Shown in pieces: positions 26,978 to 36,754 of a DNA stretch of 64,000 bases. How positions within the stretch are numbered: position 1 is the stretch's first letter; each line of letters opens with the position of its first letter. Position numbers and translations under genes: made by a program. The stretch is from Chryseobacterium shigense (GTDB lineage: Bacteria; Bacteroidota; Bacteroidia; Flavobacteriales; Weeksellaceae): positions 248,001-312,000 of the forward strand of contig NZ_JACHLC010000002.1 in NCBI RefSeq assembly GCF_014207845.1. Reading direction: 5' to 3'. The notes under the pieces were generated by a model. It searched no databases and was not told the origin of the DNA. It saw only the letters and a program-made list of their open reading frames with translations.

Positions 26978-28195
26978 TTATTTTTTAGAGATTTTATATA
27001 ATTTTCCGCTGTCTGTTACGGCATACAGATTCCCATCCATCCCATTCAGGACGTCCCTGAAACGTTCTTTCTGATCAGCCAGAAGCCTTTCCTCTCCTAC
27101 TACTTTATTATCCTTCAACACAATTCTGTTGATGTGCTCACCGCTCAGGCATCCGATAATAAGATTTCCTTTCCACTCCTCCATATTTCCGGTATAAAAG
27201 GTTATTCCGCTTGGAGAGATCACAGGATCCCAGTAATAAACCGGCTGCTCTGTTCCTTCTTTTTGGGTAATTCCGTCTCCGACCTTCGCTCCTGAATATT
27301 CAATTCCGTAGGTTACATCTCCCCAGCCATAATTTTTCCCCGGCTGTATCAGATTGATCTCATCACCCCCTCTGGGGCCCATTTCAACATCCCAGAGTGA
27401 TTCGTTTGGATCAATAGCCATTCCCTGTGGATTTCTTACACCGTAAGCATAAATTTCAGGCTTATAACCCTGTTTTCCAATGAAAGGATTCCCCGGTGCA
27501 GGTTTACCGTCTTTGGTAATTTTCAGTATTTTGCCTAAATAATTATCAGTTTTCTGGGCATAAACCCTTGTCACTTTATCTGATCGTTCTCCCGTACTTA
27601 CGAACAGGTTTCCATCTTTGTCAAATTCAAGCCGGCTTCCGTAATGCTTATCTCCGTCATACGAAGGTTCTGCACGGAAAATAACTTTAATTTCCGAAAT
27701 ATTTTTAAGATCTGCTGAAAGTTTTCCTTTCGCTACTGATGTCAGATTTCCTTTTCCAAACGGTTCTGAAAAGCTGAAATAAATAATATTATTCGTTTTA
27801 AAATCAGGGTCAAGAGCTACATCCAGCATTCCGCCCTGCCCTTTTGAATCTACTTTTGGAAAGCCTTCGATTTTAGAGACCTGCTTTCCATCTGTGGAAA
27901 CAACATTCATATGACCATTTTTATCGGTAACAAGAAATTTTCCATCCGGCAGATTAATAATCCCCCAGGGCCGGCCCAGATCTTTGCTAAGGATTTCTAC
28001 TTTATAAGCAGTTGCAGTTTTAACAGCCTTAATCCGGGTTTGACCTTTAAACGCAGGCTTATAGTCCGTATTCGGTTTTTCGGTTTCTACGCTTCCGTCG
28101 CTTCCTTTCTGCTGAGCATTCGCATTGTTCTTGTTGCATGAAGACAAAAACAGAAGAATACTGAATGCCGGTACATAAAATTGATTGAATTTCAT
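26978..28195 (-). CDS. PQQ-dependent sugar (glucose/sorbosone) dehydrogenase-like lipoprotein
   Basis: A 405-residue protein from the ATG at 28195 (MKFNQFYVPAFSILLFLSSC), where the signal peptide ends in a lipobox (LFLSSC). The longer frame from 28273 has no family residues. The body is a six-bladed propeller of the GSDH type: LGRPWGIINLPDGKFLVTDKNGHMNVVS, GQGGMLDVALDPDF, the catalytic His region KHYGSRLEFDKDGNLFVSTGERSD, YAYGVRNPQGMAID and GPRGGDEINLI. The family oxidises aldose sugars with PQQ in the periplasm; the real substrate is not given by sequence. It is divergent from uvrB. Confidence 0.88.
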   Translation of the reverse strand: MKFNQFYVPAFSILLFLSSCNKNNANAQQKGSDGSVETEKPNTDYKPAFKGQTRIKAVKTATAYKVEILSKDLGRPWGIINLPDGKFLVTDKNGHMNVVSTDGKQVSKIEGFPKVDSKGQGGMLDVALDPDFKTNNIIYFSFSEPFGKGNLTSVAKGKLSADLKNISEIKVIFRAEPSYDGDKHYGSRLEFDKDGNLFVSTGERSDKVTRVYAQKTDNYLGKILKITKDGKPAPGNPFIGKQGYKPEIYAYGVRNPQGMAIDPNESLWDVEMGPRGGDEINLIQPGKNYGWGDVTYGIEYSGAKVGDGITQKEGTEQPVYYWDPVISPSGITFYTGNMEEWKGNLIIGCLSGEHINRIVLKDNKVVGEERLLADQKERFRDVLNGMDGNLYAVTDSGKLYKISKK

Positions 28196-28371
28196 AGTGT
28201 TGTGATTAGTGGTAAAAAGATAAATGGAAAAATAATGCCACAAAAATTTGAGGTATAAATTTTTATTCTGCATTTATAGAACTCGCACCGATTAGAATGA
28301 AAGATATTTCTATATGAAAAAAACCAAGTATAATTGATTAAAAAAGCGGTAAAAATATTCATACCAAATAC

Positions 28372-28405
28372 TTGATAAAGGCTAAAAATTTCTTTCGTAT
28401 TTTTG
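28372..28405 (+). promoter_or_regulatory. Bacteroidota-type promoter of uvrB
   Basis: TTG at 28372-28374, 23 bases, TATTTTTG at 28398-28405. It overlaps the TTG at 28403 that could be read as a start, which supports the ATG at 28424. Confidence 0.6.
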
Positions 28406-28423
28406 TTGTATACATCATCTCCT

Positions 28424-30415
28424 ATGAAATTCAATCTTCAATCAGAATATAAACCTACCGGCGACCAGCCACAAGCTATTGAGAAACTTACCGAAGGCGT
28501 TGAGATCGGGGAAAAATACCAGACCCTTCTCGGGGTGACAGGTTCCGGGAAAACCTTTACCGTTGCTAATGTTGTACAGAACGTACAAAAGCCTACTCTG
28601 GTGCTTGCCCATAATAAAACCCTGGCGGCACAGCTATTCATGGAGTTTAAGGAGTTCTTTCCGGAAAATGCCGTTGAGTATTTTGTCAGCTATTACGACT
28701 ACTACCAGCCGGAAGCGTATATTGCCACAACCGGAACCTATATAGAAAAAGACCTGAGCATTAATGAAGAAGTGGAAAAGCTCCGACTTTCCGCAACTGC
28801 CAGTCTGCTCTCCGGAAGAAGAGATGTACTGATTGTAGCTTCTGTTTCATGTATTTATGGTATCGGAAACCCTTCAGAATTTCACAAGTCCCTTATTACA
28901 TTGGCTATAGGAGAAAAAGTAACACGAACCGCATTACTTCATTCTTTAGTTAATGCACTATATTCCAGAACATTGGGAGACTTCCAAAGAGGTACATTCA
29001 GGGTAAAAGGAGATGTTATTGATATTTTCCCCGCTTATGCTGACAATGCAGTGAGAATCCAGTTTTTTGGAGATGAAATTGAAAAGATACAAAGCTTTGA
29101 CCCTGTAAGCGGAAATGTGGAAGCCAATTTTGACCAGATCCAGATTTATCCTGCCAATTTATTCGTGACCTCAAAGGAAACCTTAAACGGCGCTATCAGA
29201 AATATCCAGGATGATATGGTCAAGCAGGTAGATTTCTTCAATTCCATAGAAAAGCCCCTGGAAGCCAAAAGACTTCAGGAAAGAACTGAGCTGGATCTTG
29301 AAATGATTAAAGAACTGGGTTACTGTTCAGGGATTGAGAATTATTCAAGATACCTTGACGGAAGGCTTCCGGGCACAAGACCGTTCTGCCTGATCGATTA
29401 TTTCCCGAAAGATTTCCTAATGGTGATTGATGAGAGCCACGTTACCGTTCCCCAGGTTCATGCCATGTACGGTGGTGACCGAAGCCGAAAAGAATCATTA
29501 GTAGAATACGGTTTCAGACTTCCGGCCGCCATGGACAACAGGCCCCTTAAATTTGAAGAGTTTGAAGCCATACAGAATCAGGTAATCTATGTTTCTGCAA
29601 CACCTGCTGATTATGAGCTGGAGAAAACCGGTGGAGCTTATATTGAACAGATCATCCGTCCGACAGGTCTTCTTGACCCAATTATTGAAGTAAGACCAAG
29701 CTTGAACCAGATTGATGATTTAATGGAAGAAATCCAGAAAAGATCTGATGCAGACGAAAGAGTTCTGGTAACTACCCTGACTAAGAAAATGGCTGAGGAA
29801 CTTACAAAGTATTTTACAAAGTTCGGAATCAGGACAAGATATATCCACTCAGACGTAGAAACCCTAGAACGTATCCAGATCATGCAGGATCTTCGTGTGG
29901 GCCTTTTTGATGTGCTCATTGGGGTCAATCTCCTAAGAGAAGGACTTGATCTTCCGGAAGTGTCTCTGGTAGCCATTCTGGATGCCGATAAAGAAGGAAT
30001 GCTCAGAAGCCGAAGATCCATGATACAAACAGTAGGACGTGCCGCAAGAAATGTAAATGGAAAAGCCATTATGTATGCTGACAAGATCACAAAATCTATG
30101 CAGGCAGCCCTGGATGAAACAAAATACCGCCGCAATAAACAAATACAGCACAACGAATCGAACGGACTTGTACCTCAGGCTTTAAATAAAAAGATCTCGG
30201 AAAATCTTGTGGGAAGAAGCAAAGACTTCCCTGATCCAAAATATACCCAAAAGGAGATCCTTCAGAAAGCTGCAGAAACAAAAGCCAGCTATGGAGGTGA
30301 AGACATTGAGAAAATAATTGGCCAAAAACAGAAAGAAATGGAAGCAGCGGCCAAAAGCCTTGATTTCATAAAAGCTGCGAAACTCAGAGATGAGATTGCC
30401 GCCTTGAGAGAATAA
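28424..30415 (+). CDS. uvrB: Excinuclease ABC subunit B
   Basis: A 663-residue protein of full family length. MKFNLQSEYKPTGDQPQAIEKL is the standard N-terminus. Walker A is GVTGSGKT (37-44), the damage-inserting beta-hairpin is YYDYYQPEAY, the helicase motif is DESH, motif VI is QTVGRAARN, and the C-terminal UvrC-binding segment is EKEMEAAAKSLDFIKAAKLRDEI-like. UvrB loads at lesions with UvrA and recruits UvrC for nucleotide excision repair. It is a single gene, followed by a strong hairpin. Confidence 0.98.
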   Translation: MKFNLQSEYKPTGDQPQAIEKLTEGVEIGEKYQTLLGVTGSGKTFTVANVVQNVQKPTLVLAHNKTLAAQLFMEFKEFFPENAVEYFVSYYDYYQPEAYIATTGTYIEKDLSINEEVEKLRLSATASLLSGRRDVLIVASVSCIYGIGNPSEFHKSLITLAIGEKVTRTALLHSLVNALYSRTLGDFQRGTFRVKGDVIDIFPAYADNAVRIQFFGDEIEKIQSFDPVSGNVEANFDQIQIYPANLFVTSKETLNGAIRNIQDDMVKQVDFFNSIEKPLEAKRLQERTELDLEMIKELGYCSGIENYSRYLDGRLPGTRPFCLIDYFPKDFLMVIDESHVTVPQVHAMYGGDRSRKESLVEYGFRLPAAMDNRPLKFEEFEAIQNQVIYVSATPADYELEKTGGAYIEQIIRPTGLLDPIIEVRPSLNQIDDLMEEIQKRSDADERVLVTTLTKKMAEELTKYFTKFGIRTRYIHSDVETLERIQIMQDLRVGLFDVLIGVNLLREGLDLPEVSLVAILDADKEGMLRSRRSMIQTVGRAARNVNGKAIMYADKITKSMQAALDETKYRRNKQIQHNESNGLVPQALNKKISENLVGRSKDFPDPKYTQKEILQKAAETKASYGGEDIEKIIGQKQKEMEAAAKSLDFIKAAKLRDEIAALRE

Positions 30416-30430
30416 TTGATTGTAAAAACA

Positions 30431-30470
30431 GTTTCGGGCGGCATCTTCGATGCCGCCCGAAACTTATATT
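30431..30470. terminator. GC-rich hairpin between uvrB and the convergent operon
   Basis: GTTTCGGGCGGCATC, TTC, GATGCCGCCCGAAAC: a perfect 15-bp stem, followed by TTATATTTT. It probably terminates both uvrB and the leftward DUF3820 operon. Confidence 0.75.
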
Positions 30471-30495
30471 TTCAGTTGCTTGGAACTCCGGATTT

Positions 30496-30723
30496 TTATT
30501 TTACAGACGCCCTGATCGGGATCAGAAGGTCCATTAATCCATTCAGCTTAATCTCATAAACAGTTGAAAGCTGCATTCCCAGTTTACCTTTAGGCATCCC
30601 TTTTCTGTTAAACCATTCCAGATAGCTTATCGGAAGGTCTGCAAGTACTGTCCCTTCATATTTTCCGAACGGCATCTTTACGATACAGATCTCTTTTAAT
30701 ATTTCTGAATTTATCCCTTCCAC
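30496..30723 (-). CDS. DUF3820 family protein
   Basis: A 75-residue protein. The segment MPFGKYEGTVLADLPISYLEWFNRKGMPKGKLG is the DUF3820 signature; KLNGLMDLLIPI ends the domain. The function is unknown; the family is small and soluble and includes proteins near nucleases and quorum regulators. It starts two bases after the AI-2E transporter stop and is the last gene of a four-gene leftward operon. Confidence 0.88.
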   Translation of the reverse strand: MEGINSEILKEICIVKMPFGKYEGTVLADLPISYLEWFNRKGMPKGKLGMQLSTVYEIKLNGLMDLLIPIRASVK

Positions 30724-30725
30724 TT

Positions 30726-31814
30726 TTATACAATTAGGTTAGTTGTCCCGCCTTCATCATTATTTTTATTGGATAATTGAAGTTCCGGTGGTGTATCTTC
30801 ATCAGAAAATTCATTTCTATACACCTGGATCAGCAGCAGGGTAAATGAAATTAAGATCGGCCCGAAAATAAGTCCCATAAAACCAAATAAATTCATCCCC
30901 ATAATAATTCCAAAAACAGTATTTAAAGGATGGATATTTTCCAGTTTCTTTAAAAGGGTAAAACGAAGCAAATTATCGGTAAGTCCTACAACAACAAGAC
31001 AATAAATGGCAAGTCCCAGTCCCTGACCGGTATTTCCCTCTGCAATCATAAAGATACACACAGGAATATAAACAATAGCAGCACCTACGACCGGTATCAT
31101 GGAAGCAGCAGCCGTTAAAGCAAAAAGAAGAACCGGACTTGGTGCTCCAAAAATGAAGTACCCTACAAGCCCTACAATTCCTTGCCCTAATGCCACAACA
31201 GGAATCCCGATGGCATTCGCCATAATCAGTTTTCGAAGCTTTTCGCCAATCAAAGAAATATTGGCTCTTTTTAAAGGAGCGGAAGAACTTAAAATTCGCT
31301 CAAACAATCTTGGGCTTGCCAGCATAAAATAAAGAATAAAATACATGGACATCACTACGGTAAGCGTATTAAATGTACCACTGAGCGCTGAAGTCGAAAA
31401 TTTTCCGGCAGAGCTTTTTACTTTATCCATATTCTCTTTGCTGAGAATATCAAAATTTGTTTTTGAATAGATGTATGAATGAATCTTATCCAGAAATACA
31501 TTGAATTTTGCCATATAAACCTGGGCGTTTCCAAGTTTATCAATCAGAAGATCTGCAATAAAATAAATCGGAAGAATAAGGATAATGAGACTTGCCAGCA
31601 TCAGCACAAGCGATGAAAGCCAGGGTTTCCATTTTTTTTCTTCCTGCAGATAAAAATTATATCTTCTGCAGACAACATAAATAGTGATTGCCCCAAGTAC
31701 AGATGGTATAAACAAAGACAGATTAAAACAGATCAATCCGGCCAGCACCAGAATGATGACCAGCAGAGCAACCTGTTTTATTGCAACATTGCTTATTTGT
31801 TTATCCTTATTCAT
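30726..31814 (-). CDS. AI-2E family transporter
   Basis: A 362-residue polytopic membrane protein with seven to eight helices. The segments SGTFNTLTVVMSMYFILYFML, IVALGQGIVGLVGYFIFGAPSPVLLFALTAAASMIPVVGAAIVYIPV and HPLNTVFGIIMGMNLFGFMGLIFGPI are typical of the AI-2E/PerM family. Members export AI-2 or act as Na+(Li+)/H+ antiporters; the substrate is not known here. It lies in an operon with two small membrane proteins upstream and DUF3820 downstream. Confidence 0.9.
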   Translation of the reverse strand: MNKDKQISNVAIKQVALLVIILVLAGLICFNLSLFIPSVLGAITIYVVCRRYNFYLQEEKKWKPWLSSLVLMLASLIILILPIYFIADLLIDKLGNAQVYMAKFNVFLDKIHSYIYSKTNFDILSKENMDKVKSSAGKFSTSALSGTFNTLTVVMSMYFILYFMLASPRLFERILSSSAPLKRANISLIGEKLRKLIMANAIGIPVVALGQGIVGLVGYFIFGAPSPVLLFALTAAASMIPVVGAAIVYIPVCIFMIAEGNTGQGLGLAIYCLVVVGLTDNLLRFTLLKKLENIHPLNTVFGIIMGMNLFGFMGLIFGPILISFTLLLIQVYRNEFSDEDTPPELQLSNKNNDEGGTTNLIV

Positions 31815-31835
31815 TCTTTTTATTTCGTTGTTTAC

Positions 31836-32573
31836 TTACTGTTTATATGCAATTTGTCTTGGTTTTCCTAAAAAAGCACAGTAAGCGGAATACATCACAA
31901 CCATCATAAAAGGAGCCGTTAAAATAACTCCAATTCCGCAAAGGATAACCCCCGCAACAGAGATCAGTCCCCCAAGTACTGTTGTACCCAGAAACGTTCC
32001 GTAATTTTCTTTTGCAATATTGAAAGATTTGCCTAATGCTTCAGTAGCCGATGCATTTTCGAATAATAGGATGGGATATCCCAATAAAAGTAACGGATAA
32101 ACAAAAATAATAGGAAAGAAGCACAGCATCATGGCCACACTTGAAATAATTCCTGAAAGAATACTGTAAATCAGAATATTCACAAAGTTCTGTTTGTAAC
32201 CTATGAACAGATCAGCGAAATCGATCTGGCTTTTTGTGTTATATTTATTCACAATGTAGATTAAACCTACATATAATGGAGCGAGTAAAATACCCAAAAG
32301 ACCGGATAGTGAAAGATAAAGCGAGAATCCCGGAGCATTCCAGTAGCTGAAATTTGAGTAATCTCCGCCTGCATCCCTCATTTCTTCCATCATAGATGCG
32401 GAATTGAATCCACTTACAGACTGGATTACAAAACCACCTATAAGGTAAATGATCATCGCTACGATCCCGTAAAGGAAAACACCTTTATACATTTCAAAAG
32501 CGTGGGAAATGATAGATCCTGTATCTCTGTTCGGAACGGACCCTTGTTGGTCAAATTCGTTAAATTCTGACAT
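31836..32573 (-). CDS. Polytopic membrane protein, unknown function
   Basis: A 245-residue protein with a polar N-terminus (to about 35) and five or six membrane helices. The motif GDLFIGYKQN-like (FADLFIGYKQNFVNILIYSILSG) is shared with its neighbour at 32638, so the two are distant paralogues. Related flavobacterial proteins are often mislabelled as beta-carotene monooxygenases; nothing enzymatic is seen. It probably belongs to the family of membrane domains that resemble the glycerophosphodiesterase membrane part. It lies 21 bases upstream of the AI-2E transporter gene. Confidence 0.65.
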   Translation of the reverse strand: MSEFNEFDQQGSVPNRDTGSIISHAFEMYKGVFLYGIVAMIIYLIGGFVIQSVSGFNSASMMEEMRDAGGDYSNFSYWNAPGFSLYLSLSGLLGILLAPLYVGLIYIVNKYNTKSQIDFADLFIGYKQNFVNILIYSILSGIISSVAMMLCFFPIIFVYPLLLLGYPILLFENASATEALGKSFNIAKENYGTFLGTTVLGGLISVAGVILCGIGVILTAPFMMVVMYSAYCAFLGKPRQIAYKQ

Positions 32574-32637
32574 AGTTTAATATTTAATGATTTCACCAAA
32601 ATTAACTTTTTTTGGCATAAAAACATATTAAACCTGC

Positions 32638-33366
32638 TTAAAATTTAACTTTTTCAAAGAAAATTGTTTTGTATAGAGAATAAATCATTGCATTCCAAAA
32701 AGGAAACGTAAATAAACCGCCTATAAAAAACAGCATAAAACCCATAAATTTAAAGAAAACCGCAACAATAACACATACCAGTATTTCCAAAAAATACTTT
32801 TTCAATGCCTGCAGGTTTAGTGAAACAGCTTCAAAAATCCTCTTATTGGTAAAAAACATAAGCGGAGCTACGAAAATGGTGGCAAATACCCAGACAACTG
32901 CCAGAATAATAGTCTGAAAGGTATAAAGATAAACAAATGACCAGAAAATATAATACCCGATATATTTGAAGAAATTAAACCCGTTATAGCCTACAAGAAG
33001 GTCTCCCATTTCTAATTTTTCATTCAGATCGATTTTCCTGTAAATCTGGTAAAACCCGATATTAAGTGGGTAAAGAAATATAGAAGTCCCTACAACAGCC
33101 CACGAAAAATACCGGAATCCCGGGTTGGCCTGTATTTTTAAAACCTGTGCAGAATATGCCTCCACACCATCTTTTGCATATTTTGCCGCTTCCGCATACT
33201 GATCCAGAATACCATACTTTCCGTCAAAGAAGAAAACTACTGTAAAAAAGATTCCAAAATAAAAGATTGAAAATATTAACTGAAAGAAAAGAGTCTTGTT
33301 CCAATAGAAAAAAGCCTGCTTCAATATAAAATCTATTCCCGGTTTCTGAGGATATTTGCCCTGCAT
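32638..33366 (-). CDS. Polytopic membrane protein, paralogue of its neighbour
   Basis: A 242-residue protein with about six membrane helices and a short polar start (QGKYPQKPGIDFILKQAFFYWNKTLFF). It shares with the next gene the layout and the GDLLVGYNGFNFFKYIGYYIF segment. No known catalytic motif is visible. It is the first gene of the leftward operon; its start is divergent from pabB with 47 bases between. Confidence 0.62.
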   Translation of the reverse strand: MQGKYPQKPGIDFILKQAFFYWNKTLFFQLIFSIFYFGIFFTVVFFFDGKYGILDQYAEAAKYAKDGVEAYSAQVLKIQANPGFRYFSWAVVGTSIFLYPLNIGFYQIYRKIDLNEKLEMGDLLVGYNGFNFFKYIGYYIFWSFVYLYTFQTIILAVVWVFATIFVAPLMFFTNKRIFEAVSLNLQALKKYFLEILVCVIVAVFFKFMGFMLFFIGGLFTFPFWNAMIYSLYKTIFFEKVKF

Positions 33367-33401
33367 TAAAAAAAATTTCTACAAAAGTAATCATCATTAA
33401 T

Positions 33402-33409
33402 TATTTTTG
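33402..33409 (+). promoter_or_regulatory. -7 element TATTTTTG immediately before pabB
   Basis: It ends only four bases before the ATG at 33414. The transcript would therefore start at or near the first codon (leaderless), or translation starts at the in-frame ATG at 33441. Confidence 0.45.
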
Positions 33410-33413
33410 CAGG

Positions 33414-34391
33414 ATGTTTTCAGTGAATCATCAAAAATTTATGGAAATGGACGAACTTTCTCTTCAGAAGGTTCCGTATTTTTTCATGATCGACTTCCTT
33501 TCGGAAAATGTAGAAATATACAAAGAAAATGAAATTGAAAAATCAGGTTTATTAATTGATTTTCAATCGTTTTCGAATTCAGAACAAAAACACACCCTCA
33601 ATAAAAAAATTGAATGGAAACCATTTCCGGAAACACTGGAAAGCTTTAAGAAAGGATTTGATAAAGTTCAGAAAAATATTCACCTCGGAAATTCTTACCT
33701 TACAAATTATACCAGAAAAACGGAAGTTCAGACGAATTTAAGCCTTGAGGAAATTTTTTTTCACTCAATTGCGAAGTACAAAGTATTTTATAAAGATTTT
33801 TTTGTATTTTTTTCTCCTGAAACTTTTGTAAAGATTATTAACAGCAAAATTTTAACTTACCCGATGAAAGGCACCATTGATGCCTCAGTGAAAAACGCCG
33901 CTGAAGTCTTGAAAAACGACAGAAAGGAGAAGGCTGAGCATTATACGGTGGTGGATCTTCTAAGGAACGATCTCAGTATGGTAGCAAATGATGTAAAGGT
34001 TGACCAGTTCCAGCATATAGACCTCATCCGGACACAGCAGAAAGACCTGTATGCCATGAGTTCTGAAATTTCAGGGATAGTAAAACCTGAATTTGCAGGA
34101 AAAATAGGCAGTCTGATGAAAAAACTGCTTCCCGCCGGATCAATCCTCGGGGCCCCAAAGCCTAAAACACTGGAAATAATCCTGGATGCAGAGGGATACG
34201 ACAGAGGATATTATACCGGAGTGTGCGGCTGGTTTGACGGTGAAAACCTCGACAGCTGTGTGATGATCCGTTTTATTGAAAAAGAGGGCAACAAACTTTA
34301 TTTCAAAAGCGGCGGTGGTATAACCCATATGAGCAGGTTAGAAGACGAATATCAGGAAATGAAAAATAAAATCTATGTCCCAATTCATTGA
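33414..34391 (+). CDS. pabB: Aminodeoxychorismate synthase component I
   Basis: A 325-residue chorismate-binding enzyme, short compared with the ~450 residues of many PabB/TrpE proteins because most of the N-terminal domain is missing. Motifs in order: NIHLGNSYLTNYT, YPMKGTIDAS, KAEHYTVVDLLRNDLSMVA, LPAGSILGAPKPKTLEII, GYYTGVCGWF and FKSGGGIT. It makes 4-amino-4-deoxychorismate for folate. The overlap of 17 bases with the next gene, an aminotransferase IV enzyme, supports PabB over anthranilate or isochorismate synthase. ATG at 33414 used; 33441 is possible given the promoter position. Confidence 0.88.
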   Translation: MFSVNHQKFMEMDELSLQKVPYFFMIDFLSENVEIYKENEIEKSGLLIDFQSFSNSEQKHTLNKKIEWKPFPETLESFKKGFDKVQKNIHLGNSYLTNYTRKTEVQTNLSLEEIFFHSIAKYKVFYKDFFVFFSPETFVKIINSKILTYPMKGTIDASVKNAAEVLKNDRKEKAEHYTVVDLLRNDLSMVANDVKVDQFQHIDLIRTQQKDLYAMSSEISGIVKPEFAGKIGSLMKKLLPAGSILGAPKPKTLEIILDAEGYDRGYYTGVCGWFDGENLDSCVMIRFIEKEGNKLYFKSGGGITHMSRLEDEYQEMKNKIYVPIH

Positions 34392-35001
34392 AAGCATAAA
34401 AATAGAAGACCAGGAGATATTTCTTTTGGAACTACATCAGAAACGCATTAACCAGACTTTTGCCCATTTCGGGAAAGAAGGCTCTATTGACGTGGCCAAA
34501 ATTTTTAAAAACCTCGAGCATGATGAAGACGGCCTTTTCAAACTGAGGCTTTCCTATGACCTGGATAAAAGGGTACGGACCATGATGATTCCTTATGCCA
34601 TCCCCGAAATACATAGCTTCCAGCTGGTTGAAAATAACAGCTTCGATTATTCTTTTAAATTCGAAGACCGTAAGGAGCTGGATAAAATGAAAATGAAATC
34701 AAAAGCTGAAGAGATTATCATTGTTAAAAATAATCATATCACAGATACCTCTTTTTCCAATATCCTTTTTCTGAAAGGTAAGGACTGGTTTACCCCTGCA
34801 ACTTATCTCCTGAATGGAGTACAGAGACAGAACCTCCTGAAAAACAAAAAGATAAAAGAAACAGAAATCACCCTTCAGAACATTAAACAGTTTTCTCATT
34901 TCCAGCTGATTAATGCTATGAATGATTTTGATGATATGTTCATTTATCCTATTGACAGGATTACCAATTTACCCGGGAACGAGGAATATCTTGATCTTTA
35001 G
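34375..35001 (+). CDS. pabC: Aminotransferase class IV, probable aminodeoxychorismate lyase
   Basis: A 208-residue protein of the class IV PLP fold, somewhat short. The segment MKMKSKAEEIIIVKNNHITDTSFSNILF matches the family region that normally reads E-x-(T/S)-x-x-N around the PLP phosphate site (here DTSFSN). It begins inside pabB, so the two are translationally coupled, and PabC would release p-aminobenzoate and pyruvate. The Glu that often opens the ETS motif is Asp here. It converges on menD, with a four-base overlap of stops. Confidence 0.78.
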   Translation: MSQFIESIKIEDQEIFLLELHQKRINQTFAHFGKEGSIDVAKIFKNLEHDEDGLFKLRLSYDLDKRVRTMMIPYAIPEIHSFQLVENNSFDYSFKFEDRKELDKMKMKSKAEEIIIVKNNHITDTSFSNILFLKGKDWFTPATYLLNGVQRQNLLKNKKIKETEITLQNIKQFSHFQLINAMNDFDDMFIYPIDRITNLPGNEEYLDL

Positions 35002-36671
35002 CCTTTCATGAATTCAAAGTAAGCCTTCTGCACATCTGCGCTGTTCTTACCGTACGTATTCACTTCCAGTATTTTAGGCTGTAGATCCGGCTTGAAGAAA
35101 TTTTCCAGCACACGGTCAAGCGTTGGTTCATCTTCCACTTTGATGTAGGAAAAGCCAAAATGTTTGGCCAGATGCTCGGCATGCTTGCGGTGTTTGGTGG
35201 CTATAAATTCATCTAAGGTATTCGGATTGGCGTTACCCGGTCCCGGAATGATTTTAAAGATATTACCTTCCCCGTTATTGAAAATAATGATTCTTACAAA
35301 TGGTGGAATATATTGGTTCCAGAGGCCGTTAATATCATAGAAGAAGCTTAAATCCCCTGTAATAAGCAGGGTTGGATTCGTATTTTTAATAGCAAAGCCC
35401 ATTGCGGTAGAGGTAGATCCGTCTATGCCGCTTGTTCCCCTGTTGCAGTACATTTTTCTTTTTCCAAAATCAAACAGCTGGGCATACCTGATAGCGGAAG
35501 AATTACTGAAATGGATATTGTAATTCTCCGGAATGGTTTGTGAAGCTTTATTAAAGAAATAAAAATCTGAAAATTCCACTTTATTCAGGAACTGTTCATG
35601 CCTGGCGTCCTTTTTATCTCTTAAAACATCCCACAAATTGAAATAAGGCCTCGGTTCAAGGTTGATGAATTTCAGAAGCTTTGAAAAGAAAACCTCAGGC
35701 TTTACCTCGATCTTTTCCGTAAGGGAAAAATACGTATCCGGCTGCCAGACTTCATCCAAATGCCAGTGCTGTTTCGGGCGCGCGCTTCTTAAGAACTGTT
35801 TCACTTTCTTGGAAACTACGTTCTGTCCTACCGTAATCAGGAGATCCGGAGCATAGGTTTTATAGTCCTGTTCGGTAAAATTGAAGATGTAACGGTCAAT
35901 ATGTCTGAAAAATTTCTCATGATACAGATTAGAGTTTGCTTCACTCAATACAACAACAGAATGGTTTTTCACCAGTTGTGTCAACTGGCTCTCCAGCTCC
36001 GGGCTGTAATCTTTAGTTCCCACTAAAATCATGATTCTTTGTGACGTATGCCAGTCTGCAACCAGATTGGAAGGGAGCTCATATTCTTTATGCCTGATCG
36101 TTTTTTCAACAGTCGGGAAGGACGGAAGTTCGGAAACCAGATCATATAATGGTTCTTCTAAAGGAATATTGATGTGTACCGGTCCCTGTTTCTCAAAACA
36201 AAGTTCAATTGCTTTTTTAATGATGTCAAAATTAACATCTTCTGCATTCTCTTTACTGTCTTCCAAAAGTTGGAAATCACCATAAGAATGCTGATGAAAA
36301 ATATCCTTCTGCCTGATAGTCTGCCCGTCAAAAATATCTACATAGTCTGTAGGCCGGTCAGCGGTCAGGATCAAAAGCGGAACATTTTGGTAAAAAGCTT
36401 CGGTAACCGCCGGGTAATAGTTTGCCACAGCGGAACCGCTTGTACAGGTTACTGCCACAGGCTTTTTCTCACTTTTCGCCATTCCTATTCCCACAAAAGC
36501 TGCACTTCTTTCATCTACAATGCTGTAACAATTGAAGGCATCAATTTCAGAAAAATGAATCGCCAGGGGAGCATTTCTGGACCCCGGGGAGATAATAATA
36601 TCTGAAATTCCGTACTGCTGAAGAAGGTGGGCAAGTATCTGAATACTTCTCTTGGAAGAATATTTTTTCAT
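34998..36671 (-). CDS. menD: SEPHCHC synthase (menaquinone biosynthesis)
   Basis: A 557-residue thiamin-diphosphate enzyme that joins 2-oxoglutarate and isochorismate in menaquinone synthesis. The N-terminal part has GISDIIISPGSRNAPLAIHF and DERSAAFVGIGMAKS with the ThDP Glu; the middle has VTCTSGSAVANYYPAVTEA; the C-terminal ThDP motif is GDLSFFYDINGLWN. Length fits the family. It stands alone, convergent with pabB-pabC (both draw on chorismate) and divergent from the 2OG oxygenase gene. Confidence 0.95.
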   Translation of the reverse strand: MKKYSSKRSIQILAHLLQQYGISDIIISPGSRNAPLAIHFSEIDAFNCYSIVDERSAAFVGIGMAKSEKKPVAVTCTSGSAVANYYPAVTEAFYQNVPLLILTADRPTDYVDIFDGQTIRQKDIFHQHSYGDFQLLEDSKENAEDVNFDIIKKAIELCFEKQGPVHINIPLEEPLYDLVSELPSFPTVEKTIRHKEYELPSNLVADWHTSQRIMILVGTKDYSPELESQLTQLVKNHSVVVLSEANSNLYHEKFFRHIDRYIFNFTEQDYKTYAPDLLITVGQNVVSKKVKQFLRSARPKQHWHLDEVWQPDTYFSLTEKIEVKPEVFFSKLLKFINLEPRPYFNLWDVLRDKKDARHEQFLNKVEFSDFYFFNKASQTIPENYNIHFSNSSAIRYAQLFDFGKRKMYCNRGTSGIDGSTSTAMGFAIKNTNPTLLITGDLSFFYDINGLWNQYIPPFVRIIIFNNGEGNIFKIIPGPGNANPNTLDEFIATKHRKHAEHLAKHFGFSYIKVEDEPTLDRVLENFFKPDLQPKILEVNTYGKNSADVQKAYFEFMKG

Positions 36672-36726
36672 ACAGCAAATTTAACTGATAAATAGTTATT
36701 TTAGAATCATTTCATTTAAAAAAATG

Positions 36727-36734
36727 TAATTTTG
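36727..36734 (+). promoter_or_regulatory. -7 element TAATTTTG of the 2OG oxygenase gene
   Basis: It fits TAnnTTTG and lies 20 bases before the ATG at 36755. No good -33 TTG is seen. Confidence 0.5.
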
Positions 36735-36754
36735 TAATTCGTAAATTTCTAAAA